Made by a program: the position numbers and the translations under genes. Positions 14,425-20,405 of a stretch of DNA of 26,970 bases are shown here, piece after piece. The first letter of the stretch is position 1, and each line of letters starts with the position of its first letter. This stretch comes from a virus. The stretch is taken from positions 1 through 26,970 of IMG/VR virus record IMGVR_UViG_3300032267_000060; one strand, 5' to 3'. The notes under the pieces were generated by a model, which was given only the letters and a program-made list of their open reading frames with translations, did not search any database and was not told the DNA's origin.

Positions 14425-15257
14425 ATGAGCTGGCTCTTTTCGCAGGCGCTGGTGGTGGAATACTTGGGGGAAAACTTCTCGGATGGCGAACAGTCTGTGC
14501 AGTCGAGTGGGAACAGTACCCCGCAAGCGTACTGTGCGCCAGACAAAATGACGGGCTTCTCCCGCCTTTCCCGATTTGGGATGACGTTCAAACCTTTGAC
14601 GGAAGCCCGTGGCGAGGAATTGTTGACGTTGTTTCGGGCGGCTTTCCCTGTACGGACATCAGCATTGCAGGCAGAGGCGCAGGGCTTGACGGAGAGCAGT
14701 CCTCAATGTGGTATCACATGGCGCGGGTGGTTAGCGAAGTTAGACCCAGATTTGTATTTGTGGAAAACAGCCCAATGCTCATTCATCGAGGACTCGGACG
14801 AGTCCTTGCAGACCTTTCCAACCTCGGGTATGACACGCAATGGACTGTTATGGGAGCAGTCGATGTCGGCGCACCGCATCAAAGGGATAGAGCGTGGATT
14901 GTGGCGCACGCCAGACACGGGGGGGGGGGGGGGACATCTGGATTGCTCAAGCAGGGCCAGAATCATCGCCAGAACGGCCAGCCCATCCAGATCAGACTGG
15001 TGGATCAAGTGAACAATCCAAGACTATGGCCAACACCAGTGGCCAGAATGCACAAAGACGGTGGAAATCCCTCGGAGTACAAGAGGAACGAGATCCCCCT
15101 TGCGGCACAGGCTGGTGGGCCGTTGAACCCAGAGTGGGTAGAGTGGCTGATGGGGTGGCCGCAAGAGTGGACAGACTTAAAGCCATTGGCAACGGACAGG
15201 TTCCAAAAGTGGCAGCAACAGCATGGAAATTACTTAGTGAAAGAATTTAATGACTAA
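14421..15257 (+). CDS. dcm: DNA (cytosine-5) methyltransferase, frameshifted at a 15-G tract; 278 aa as read
   Basis: The enzyme methylates cytosine in DNA with S-adenosylmethionine. GTG at 14421 overlaps the upstream stop. Motif I is LALFAGAGGG (4-13), motif IV GGFPC with catalytic Cys77, motif VI ENS (115-117) and motif VIII QRDRAWIVAH (154-163). Directly after it the gene runs through 15 consecutive G (14919-14933). Beyond the tract the expected target-recognition and motif X part is not in this frame but in the third frame (RVDRLKAIGNGQVP, ending at 15250 in a TAATG overlap with the next gene). As read, the C-terminus instead belongs to the overlapping protein (WVEWLMGWP). One extra G, or two fewer, restores a complete enzyme ending at 15250. 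Confidence 0.88.
   Translation: MNELALFAGAGGGILGGKLLGWRTVCAVEWEQYPASVLCARQNDGLLPPFPIWDDVQTFDGSPWRGIVDVVSGGFPCTDISIAGRGAGLDGEQSSMWYHMARVVSEVRPRFVFVENSPMLIHRGLGRVLADLSNLGYDTQWTVMGAVDVGAPHQRDRAWIVAHARHGGGGGTSGLLKQGQNHRQNGQPIQIRLVDQVNNPRLWPTPVARMHKDGGNPSEYKRNEIPLAAQAGGPLNPEWVEWLMGWPQEWTDLKPLATDRFQKWQQQHGNYLVKEFND
14425..15012 (+). CDS. Second protein encoded in the +1 frame across the methyltransferase gene; 195 aa as read
   Basis: ATG at 14425 is 4 nt after the methyltransferase GTG and lies 8 nt from GGGAGG (14411-14416), a better spacing than the GTG has. The product carries landmarks I know from a recurrent phage protein family: LSRFGMTFKPLT, FPVRTS, a W-K-T segment (LWKTAQC), TFPTSGMTRNG and GLWRTP. 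Its expected end (LNPEWVEWLMGWP, then TDLKPLATDRF) lies in the methyltransferase frame after the 15-G tract. One extra G would join the parts into a protein ending at 15257. It has no known activity. Caution: a frame overlapping a conserved gene can look conserved passively; codon-level tests are needed. Confidence 0.6.
   Translation: MSWLFSQALVVEYLGENFSDGEQSVQSSGNSTPQAYCAPDKMTGFSRLSRFGMTFKPLTEARGEELLTLFRAAFPVRTSALQAEAQGLTESSPQCGITWRGWLAKLDPDLYLWKTAQCSFIEDSDESLQTFPTSGMTRNGLLWEQSMSAHRIKGIERGLWRTPDTGGGGGHLDCSSRARIIARTASPSRSDWWIK
14919..14933 (+). repeat. Homopolymeric G tract, 15 G
   Basis: Fifteen consecutive G residues lie inside both overlapping reading frames, directly after methyltransferase motif VIII. 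Such tracts slip during replication and are the standard basis of on/off phase variation; they are also a common site of sequencing or assembly error. The recognisable parts of both proteins shift by the same one base here. Confidence 0.95.
14934..15250 (+). other. Displaced C-terminal part of the cytosine methyltransferase (third frame)
   Basis: The third forward frame, open from 14894 to the TAA at 15248-15250, reads DIWIAQAGPESS after the G tract and then WAVEPRVGRVADGVAARV, followed by DRLKAIGNGQVPKVAATAW. The last part is the motif IX-X region of phage cytosine-C5 methyltransferases, where RLKAIGNGQVP closes the cofactor domain. The stop overlaps the primase ATG (TAATG at 15248-15252), the usual junction style in this genome. 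In contrast the frame as read from motif VIII ends 7 bp later, inside the primase gene. This supports the third frame as the authentic methyltransferase end. Confidence 0.85.
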
Positions 15258-17298
15258 CTTAACAACAATATTCCCCAACGGCTTTGCCGCTGCCACAGAG
15301 AGCCAAGACCTGATCAACCCAGAGGAAGGGTTTCGCAGGCACTGTGAGGCTGCGGGCCTTGTGATCAAAGACCAGATCGTGGCAGATGGTGAGATTCACA
15401 GGGTGGCTCACATCTCATCCAAGAAGGGTGCGCTGGACGGGTGGTACATCTTGCACACCAGTGGCAAAGTGCCTGTGGGCATTGCAGGGTGTTGGAAAGA
15501 GCCAGTGTTTGAAGCCAAGTGGATTGCAGATACTGGCCGTGCAATGTCATTTACTGAGCGCTTTGAGCATGACAAGTGGGTGGCAGAGGTCAAGGCCAAG
15601 AAAGATGCAGACAGACTGGCCTCGCAGGCGGTGGCTGCAGAGCGTGCAGAGGATGAGGTGGGAACGTATGCCGATGCAAGCAATGACCATCCATACCTTG
15701 TGCGCAAGCATGTTAGCGCCAACGGGATCAAGATTGATCGTGCAGGCAGGTTGGTTGTGCCAGTGATTAACCAAGCAGGGGAAATCCTAAGTTATCAGAC
15801 CATTGATGCAGATGGCAATAAGCGGTTCCTCAAAGGCGGCAAGATCGAGGGTGGGTTCTACGAGTTGCGTGGCAACCGCAAGATTGTGTTCATTGGGGAG
15901 GGCTTTGCCACATGCGCATCAATCCATGAGGCGACTGGCTACACCGTGCTGGTGGCGTTTGACTGTGGCAATCTAGCCAAGGTGGCCAAGAGCGCCAAGG
16001 AGATGTTTCCAGGCTCCAAGATCATCATTGGCGCAGACAATGACCAGTTTACTGAGGGCAACCCAGGTGTTGCCAAGGGTAGGGCAGCTGCGGCACTGGT
16101 GTTCGGTGAGATTGTGTACCCATCATTTGGAGAGTCTGACATGGTGGACAACAAGCCTACAGACTTCAATGACTTGCATTGCTTGCAGGGACTTGATGCC
16201 GTGAAAGAGCAAATTGAGCGCGTGGCTGGGCCAATGAAAGACAAGTTGGCGTTTGAGTTCTCCAGAATCGATAGCTTGGAACTTAGCCAGATCAATTGGA
16301 TTGTGGATGACTACATCGAGAGCGACAGCTTGGCGCAAGTGTTTGGAGACCCAGGCGGCGGTAAGTCATTTGTGTCCATCGACATTGCGTGCTGTGTGGC
16401 CACCGGACGGCCATGGCATGGCCATGAGGTCAAGCAAGGCTCGGTGTTCTACATTGCCGGCGAAGGGCATAACGGGTTAGCCAGGCGCTTTAAGGCGTGG
16501 CAACTAGGCAATGGCCAGACCCTTGACGGTGCGCCACTGTACAAGAGCCACCGTGCGGCGCAGCTGTATGACGCAACTGAGGCGGCAGTGGTGGCAGAAG
16601 CCATCAAAGAGCTGTCAGCGCAGGCGGGAACCGTGCCTAGCATGATCATCATTGATACTCTGGCCAGAAACCATGGCGGGGATGAGAACAGCACCCAAGA
16701 CATGAACGCCTTCATTCAGCACCTCGATGTTTACCTTCGCCAACCATGGAAGTGTTGCGTCTTAGTGGTTCACCACTCAGGCGTGGCTGACAAGGATCGG
16801 AGTCGGGGTAGCACGGCATTGAAGGGCGCACTGGATGCGGAATATCGATGCCAGCTAGATTCGGGCACAAAGACCATAGCGTTTGAATCCAAAAAGATGA
16901 AGGATGCAGAAATGCCTGCACCCAAGAATTTTCAGATCACACAAGTTGATTTGCCCATCCAAGATAAGCACGGCCTGCCAGTCAAGGGGGCTTATTTGAC
17001 GGCAGTTGACATTAGCGGGTTGATGGGGAATATCCAAAAAAGAACCGTCTTGTCAGGCAACCAGCGCATAGCTTTGAATTGCTTGGTGGCCATTGAAGCC
17101 AAGAGAATGGCAGATGGGATTGAAGGGTTTGCTGCCATGGTGGATTACGATCAATGGCGGGAAAGCGCCAAGGGGCATGGTCTGAATTCACGCAGATTTA
17201 AGGAATGTTTAGATGCTTTAATGAAAAAAACCATGGTTTTAGAGAACGCTGGCTTGTACCGAACCTTACCAAAAATAGAGTCAGATGCTACAGTTTGA
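15250..17298 (+). CDS. TOPRIM primase fused to RepA-type hexameric helicase, 682 aa
   Basis: This is the replication protein that primes and unwinds DNA. ATG at 15250 overlaps the TAA of the third-frame methyltransferase end. The N-terminal part (about 25-100) is a DUF-like region. The TOPRIM domain covers about 205-310: GEG with Glu217, GADND with Asp263 and Asp265, then TDFNDLH. The ATPase domain follows: Walker A GDPGGGKS at 366-373, YIAGEGHNGL, Walker B MIIIDT with Asp469, VVHHSG at 507-511, and RGSTALKGALD. This matches RSF1010 RepA-like (AAA_25) helicases of phages and plasmids. It is followed directly by an iteron-like array, which fits an initiator-helicase with its origin alongside. 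Confidence 0.92.
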   Translation: MTNLTTIFPNGFAAATESQDLINPEEGFRRHCEAAGLVIKDQIVADGEIHRVAHISSKKGALDGWYILHTSGKVPVGIAGCWKEPVFEAKWIADTGRAMSFTERFEHDKWVAEVKAKKDADRLASQAVAAERAEDEVGTYADASNDHPYLVRKHVSANGIKIDRAGRLVVPVINQAGEILSYQTIDADGNKRFLKGGKIEGGFYELRGNRKIVFIGEGFATCASIHEATGYTVLVAFDCGNLAKVAKSAKEMFPGSKIIIGADNDQFTEGNPGVAKGRAAAALVFGEIVYPSFGESDMVDNKPTDFNDLHCLQGLDAVKEQIERVAGPMKDKLAFEFSRIDSLELSQINWIVDDYIESDSLAQVFGDPGGGKSFVSIDIACCVATGRPWHGHEVKQGSVFYIAGEGHNGLARRFKAWQLGNGQTLDGAPLYKSHRAAQLYDATEAAVVAEAIKELSAQAGTVPSMIIIDTLARNHGGDENSTQDMNAFIQHLDVYLRQPWKCCVLVVHHSGVADKDRSRGSTALKGALDAEYRCQLDSGTKTIAFESKKMKDAEMPAPKNFQITQVDLPIQDKHGLPVKGAYLTAVDISGLMGNIQKRTVLSGNQRIALNCLVAIEAKRMADGIEGFAAMVDYDQWRESAKGHGLNSRRFKECLDALMKKTMVLENAGLYRTLPKIESDATV

Positions 17299-17571
17299 AA
17301 CAAAGTTACCATGGACTTGTACCGAAATGTACCGAAATGGTAATTTAGTTACATGTCAAAAGTACCGAACTGTACCGAAATGTACCGATTTCGGTACATC
17401 GGTACACGCTAAATGTACCGATCTATGTACCGATATGTACCGAAACGTACCGAAATGTACCGAAGCACCCCACCTCTGGTGTACCGAAACGTACCGAACG
17501 TATCTACAGATACGTTCAGGTTCGGTACATAAAGGGGTTCGGTACATCCGTACTTTGGACAGGGGGTTAGT
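17299..17571 (+). repeat. Iteron-like array of GTACCGA repeats, candidate replication origin
   Basis: The heptamer GTACCGA occurs 12 times forward (starts 17319, 17329, 17362, 17372, 17382, 17415, 17427, 17437, 17447, 17457, 17481, 17491) and 4 times inverted as TCGGTAC (17391, 17399, 17522, 17539). Within clusters the step is exactly 10 bp, and two cluster gaps are both 33 bp, so sites tend to lie on one face of the helix. A perfect inverted repeat with 9-bp arms (17496-17517) sits near the right end. Position directly behind the primase-helicase gene fits an iteron origin or a multi-site operator. A 96-codon open frame crosses it, but the 10-bp unit contains no stop in any forward frame, so openness is expected. 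Confidence 0.8.
17496..17517. repeat. Perfect inverted repeat, 9-bp arms and 4-nt loop
   Basis: GAACGTATC at 17496-17504 and GATACGTTC at 17509-17517 are perfect reverse complements around TACA. The left arm grows out of the last forward iteron. No T-run follows, so it is not a typical terminator; an origin hairpin or a protein-binding palindrome is more likely. Confidence 0.7.
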
Positions 17572-17919
17572 GTGATTGAAGTTGAAATGGATATGAAAAT
17601 TGTGTCGGTGGCTAACATGCGACTGCATTGGGCGGCGAAAGCTAGGCTGGTTAAAAGTCAGCGGCAAAAGACTAGAAATGCGTTAGCGGCTGTTGCTCAG
17701 TCCTTTGGTATGGAAGTGTTGCCAGTCACCGTGGTGTTGACCAGAATCGCTCCAAGGCAGTTGGATGGGGATAACCTACAGTCTGGGTTTAAAGCGGTCA
17801 GGGACGGCGTTGCTGACTGGCTTGGCGTTGATGATGGGAGCAGTTTGATTGATTGGCAATATTGTCAGCGTTCTGGTGGCCCAAAGGTTTACAAGGTTGA
17901 GATTGAGGTGATAGGATGA
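17572..17919 (+). CDS. RusA-like Holliday-junction resolvase, 115 aa
   Basis: This is an endonuclease that would resolve branched DNA before packaging. GTG at 17572 follows AGGGGG by 5 nt; ATG at 17587 is an alternative. Near the C-terminus DGDN (Asp65, Asp67, Asn68), the helix FKAVRDGVADWLG and the VDDGS pair (Asp87, Asp88) reproduce the RusA pattern of conserved acidic residues that bind Mg. The length of 115 aa is close to RusA (about 120 aa). Its place between replication genes and the small terminase matches other phages. The overall match is by motif only, so a distant RusA-like fold is safer than a firm RusA name. Confidence 0.78.
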   Translation: MIEVEMDMKIVSVANMRLHWAAKARLVKSQRQKTRNALAAVAQSFGMEVLPVTVVLTRIAPRQLDGDNLQSGFKAVRDGVADWLGVDDGSSLIDWQYCQRSGGPKVYKVEIEVIG

Positions 17920-17977
17920 CGGTGTGCGCAGTTGCCATTGCCGCACCTTCAGGGAAAGCGCTGCTAGCGTGAGTACC

Positions 17978-18000
17978 TTCTTTTTTTAAGGAGTTTACAA
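17978..18000 (+). promoter_or_regulatory. T-run and ribosome binding site before small terminase
   Basis: A T-rich run (TTCTTTTTTT) is followed by AAGGAG, 8 nt before the GTG at 18001, which fixes the small-terminase start. A weak CGCT/AGCG stem just upstream of the T-run might form a minor terminator, but it has only four base pairs. Confidence 0.55.
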
Positions 18001-18513
18001 GTGACTGAAAACTTGGCGTCAGAAATGACAGTGCAAAAACATCCTGGTGGCCGACCTGTTGTTTTTGGAATTGATAACCCGTGCTGGAGAACCATCTGTG
18101 AACAGATGTCAATTGGCAAAAGTCTAAGCACCGCAATTAAGGCAGAAGGAATGCCTTCGTACCATGCCGTCATGCTTATGGTTAAAAACAACCCTGAGTT
18201 CCGCACAATGTACGAGAAAGCCATTGAGAGCCGCGCAGATCGTTTGGCTGAAGAAATCCTTGAACTAGCTGACGAACAAATGCCAGAAGGCTTAGAAGGC
18301 CCGTTAGCGAGCGCTTGGGTACAACAGAAGCGTATGCAAGTGGATGCACGCAAGTGGGTTGCAAGCAAGCTGAAGCCTAAAGTCTATGGTGATCGCATTG
18401 ATGTTGCGGTTACAGACAATCGGATCAGCGTCATGGATGCGCTTAAAGAAGCAAAGCAGCGTGTGTTACGAGATGACAGCAACGTAGTTGATGCCGAGGT
18501 TAAAGAAGCATGA
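18001..18513 (+). CDS. terS: Terminase small subunit, 170 aa
   Basis: This subunit recognises the packaging site and feeds DNA to the large subunit. GTG at 18001 has AAGGAG 8 nt upstream. Residues 15-20 are GGRPVV, followed by a helix-turn-helix-like N-terminal domain with STAIKAEGMPSYHAVMLMVK. The central helices include MYEKAIESRADRLAEEIL. Residues about 115-130 contain DARKWVASKLKPKVYGDR, the landmark of Sf6-type small terminases. The C-terminal tail is acidic and probably contacts the large subunit. The large terminase follows after a 365-bp noncoding gap, so the packaging site may lie in or near this gene or gap. Confidence 0.88.
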   Translation: MTENLASEMTVQKHPGGRPVVFGIDNPCWRTICEQMSIGKSLSTAIKAEGMPSYHAVMLMVKNNPEFRTMYEKAIESRADRLAEEILELADEQMPEGLEGPLASAWVQQKRMQVDARKWVASKLKPKVYGDRIDVAVTDNRISVMDALKEAKQRVLRDDSNVVDAEVKEA

Positions 18514-18521
18514 AGCAAGGT

Positions 18522-18546
18522 TATGCGCTTTTTGCATAGATTTTTG
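18522..18546 (+). terminator. Weak terminator-like hairpin after small terminase
   Basis: TATGC and GCATA form a 5-bp stem with a 7-nt T-rich loop, followed by GATTTTTG. It lies 8 bp after the small-terminase stop. The stem is AT-rich and short, so termination would be weak at best. Confidence 0.25.
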
Positions 18547-18660
18547 TGAACTACGCACGTGCGCGGCCAGCGTTGCGCAAACGCAACGAAAAGAAGGCTC
18601 GACAAGCAAAAAATACGTTTCTACTTAATACAATGGCCATTATGTTAAGTTGACCCTAAG

Positions 18661-18749
18661 TTATCCACAGAATTTAGAATGAATTAGTACTACAGTTTAA
18701 GTTATGCACAAGCAAATGTGGACAAGTGTGCATAACTGCCTGTGGACAA
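18661..18749. repeat. Cluster of five DnaA-box-like 9-mers
   Basis: TTATCCACA (exact consensus) is at 18661 forward and TTATGCACA at 18702 forward. The reverse-strand copies are TGTGGACAA at 18717, TGTGCATAA at 18727 and TGTGGACAA at 18741. Each of the four non-exact copies differs from the consensus by one base. Five such sites in 89 bp is far above chance. They lie about 80 bp before an AT-only run. Confidence 0.8.
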
Positions 18750-18830
18750 TCGCCCGCAGCCTGCCCGCTGGCCGAGGGGGAGGGGGTAGGGCCGGCGGCG
18801 AAAGGTCACAGGAACGGTAGCCCCGCGCAC

Positions 18831-18861
18831 ATTTTTTAATATTTTTTATTTTTATTTTTTT
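18831..18861. other. AT-only run, candidate DNA unwinding element
   Basis: Thirty-one consecutive A/T bases, mostly T-runs, lie between a GC-rich stretch and the large-terminase start. Placed beside the DnaA-box cluster this is the expected position of an unwinding element. It could equally be a bent or packaging-related segment. Confidence 0.55.
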
Positions 18862-18878
18862 CGTTTAACATCGCGCAA

Positions 18879-20405
18879 ATGCAAACCACGATCTACAAGC
18901 CCGAAGACGAGCAGGAACTAATGGCCACGCTGTGGACACCGGCGATTGCCGATGACCCTGAAGCGTTTGTGTTGTTTGCCTTCCCTTGGGGTCAAGAGAA
19001 CACGCCACTTCAAAACTTCAAGGGGCCGCGCAAGTGGCAGCGCGAAGTCTTGAGAGAAATAGCGCAGCACATCAAAGACAACCAAGGCAAGATAGATTTC
19101 AGCACCCTGCGCAGTGCCGTCAGTTCTGGCCGAGGGATTGGCAAGTCTGCCTTAGTCAGTTGGCTTACCATTTGGATGTTATCCACGCGCATTGGATCGA
19201 CAACGATCATTTCGGCCAACAGTGAGGCCCAGCTGCGTGCAGTCACTTGGGCTGAGATTACGAAATGGTTGGCGATGAGCATTAACAGCCACTGGTTTGA
19301 GGTTGCGGCCACGAAGATCACACCGGCAGCGTGGCTTACTGAACTGGTTGAAAAAGACCTGAAAAAAGGCACAAGGTATTGGGCTGTTGAGGGCCGCTTG
19401 TGGTCTGCGGAGAATCCTGATGCTTATGCGGGTGTACACAACTTTGACGGTGTGATGGTGATTTTTGACGAGGCATCAGGTATTGATGACTCGATCTGGG
19501 CTGTGACGGCTGGTTTCTTTACCGAGAACACACCGAACCGCCTTTGGCTAGCTTTCTCCAATCCACGGCGCAATACTGGTTATTTTTATGAGTGCTTTAA
19601 CTCTAAGCGCGACTTTTGGAATAACAAGGTTGTGGATGCTAGAACCGTAGAGGGCACTGATAAGGCGGTATACCAGAACATCATTGACGAGTACGGCCCC
19701 GACTCCTCGCAAGCACACGTTGAGGTTTATGGCATGTTTCCCTCGGAAGGTGATGACCAGTTTATACCGGCTGACATTGTGGATGAGGCCATGTCACGCC
19801 CCAAGTACAAGGATCAGACTGCCCCCATCATCATTGGAGTTGACCCTGCACGCTTTGGCGCTGATGCCACGGTGATTGCGATTAGGCAAGGCAGGGACAT
19901 CATCCGCATTGACCGCCACAGGGGTGATGACACGATGACGGTGGTTGGCCATGTGATTGAGGCCATTGAAGAATTTAAGCCCACATTAGTAGTCATTGAT
20001 GAGGGTGGCCTTGGGGCCGGCATTGTTGACCGTTTGAAGGAACAACGCTACAAAATCAAAGGTGTCAACTTTGGCAATAAATCGGCAAATCCGATCATGT
20101 ATGGCAATAAAAGGGCTGAAATGTGGGGCAAAATGAAGGATTGGCTACGTTCTGCATCAATTCCTAAAGATAGGTTCTTGAAAACTGATTTAGTTTCGCC
20201 TATGATCAAGCCAGATTCTAGGGGCACTATATTTTTGGAGTCAAAGAAGGACATGAAGGCGCGTGGCCTAGCAAGTCCTGACGCAGCAGACGCAATTTGT
20301 GTTACTTTTGCGTTTCCTGTGGCTCATCGTGAGTACAATGCTCGAGAAATAAGCCGCAAGTACACTGACCGCACGGCGGTTGCAACTTCATGGATGGGCA
20401 GTTAA
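18879..20405 (+). CDS. terL: Terminase large subunit, 508 aa
   Basis: This is the motor ATPase and nuclease that packages and cuts phage DNA. Walker A is GRGIGKS (84-90), Walker B VMVIFDEAS (192-200) with catalytic Glu198, and coupling motif LAFSNPR. The RNase H-like nuclease carries Asp322 (IIGVDPARFG), Asp374 (LVVIDEGGLG) and Asp468/Asp471 (SPDAADA). ATG at 18879 has no visible Shine-Dalgarno sequence. ATG at 18921 (residue 15) has AGGA 5 nt upstream and leaves the domains intact, so the true start is uncertain. The gene lies directly behind the origin-like gap. The sequence type fits P22/Sf6-like packaging systems with a separate small subunit. Confidence 0.95.
   Translation: MQTTIYKPEDEQELMATLWTPAIADDPEAFVLFAFPWGQENTPLQNFKGPRKWQREVLREIAQHIKDNQGKIDFSTLRSAVSSGRGIGKSALVSWLTIWMLSTRIGSTTIISANSEAQLRAVTWAEITKWLAMSINSHWFEVAATKITPAAWLTELVEKDLKKGTRYWAVEGRLWSAENPDAYAGVHNFDGVMVIFDEASGIDDSIWAVTAGFFTENTPNRLWLAFSNPRRNTGYFYECFNSKRDFWNNKVVDARTVEGTDKAVYQNIIDEYGPDSSQAHVEVYGMFPSEGDDQFIPADIVDEAMSRPKYKDQTAPIIIGVDPARFGADATVIAIRQGRDIIRIDRHRGDDTMTVVGHVIEAIEEFKPTLVVIDEGGLGAGIVDRLKEQRYKIKGVNFGNKSANPIMYGNKRAEMWGKMKDWLRSASIPKDRFLKTDLVSPMIKPDSRGTIFLESKKDMKARGLASPDAADAICVTFAFPVAHREYNAREISRKYTDRTAVATSWMGS

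Larger units (their letters stand above)
18514..18878 (+). other. Noncoding gap between terminase genes: origin-like or packaging-site region
   Basis: This is the longest gap in the window. In order it holds a weak hairpin (TATGC/GCATA, 18522-18538) followed by GATTTTTG; the palindrome CGCACGTGCG (18554-18563); an inverted repeat CGTTGCG/CGCAACG (18571-18588); a promoter-like pair TTGACC (18650) and TAGAAT (18675) with a 19-bp spacer; five DnaA-box-like 9-mers (18661-18749); a GC-rich stretch with G runs (18750-18800); and an AT-only run of 31 bp (18831-18861). The layout resembles a DnaA-dependent origin with its unwinding element. A pac or cos site is the alternative because of the flanking terminase genes. 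No coding frame is convincing. Confidence 0.7.

Noticed and set aside
17285-17575. 96-codon open frame across the iteron array, with an overlap at each end
   Set aside because: The 10-bp repeat unit has no stop codon in any forward frame, so an open frame is expected. The product is a low-complexity echo of the repeat (MYRNVPKCTE-like). The GTGA overlap at its end is noted, so a translated peptide is not fully excluded.
17916-17972. 18-codon frame after the resolvase, starting in an ATGA overlap
   Set aside because: Too short, with no ribosome binding site and no recognisable feature; a chance overlap is likely.
18571-18588. Inverted repeat CGTTGCG/CGCAACG as a terminator for terS
   Set aside because: The stem is perfect but no T-run follows on either strand; it is better viewed as part of the origin or packaging region.
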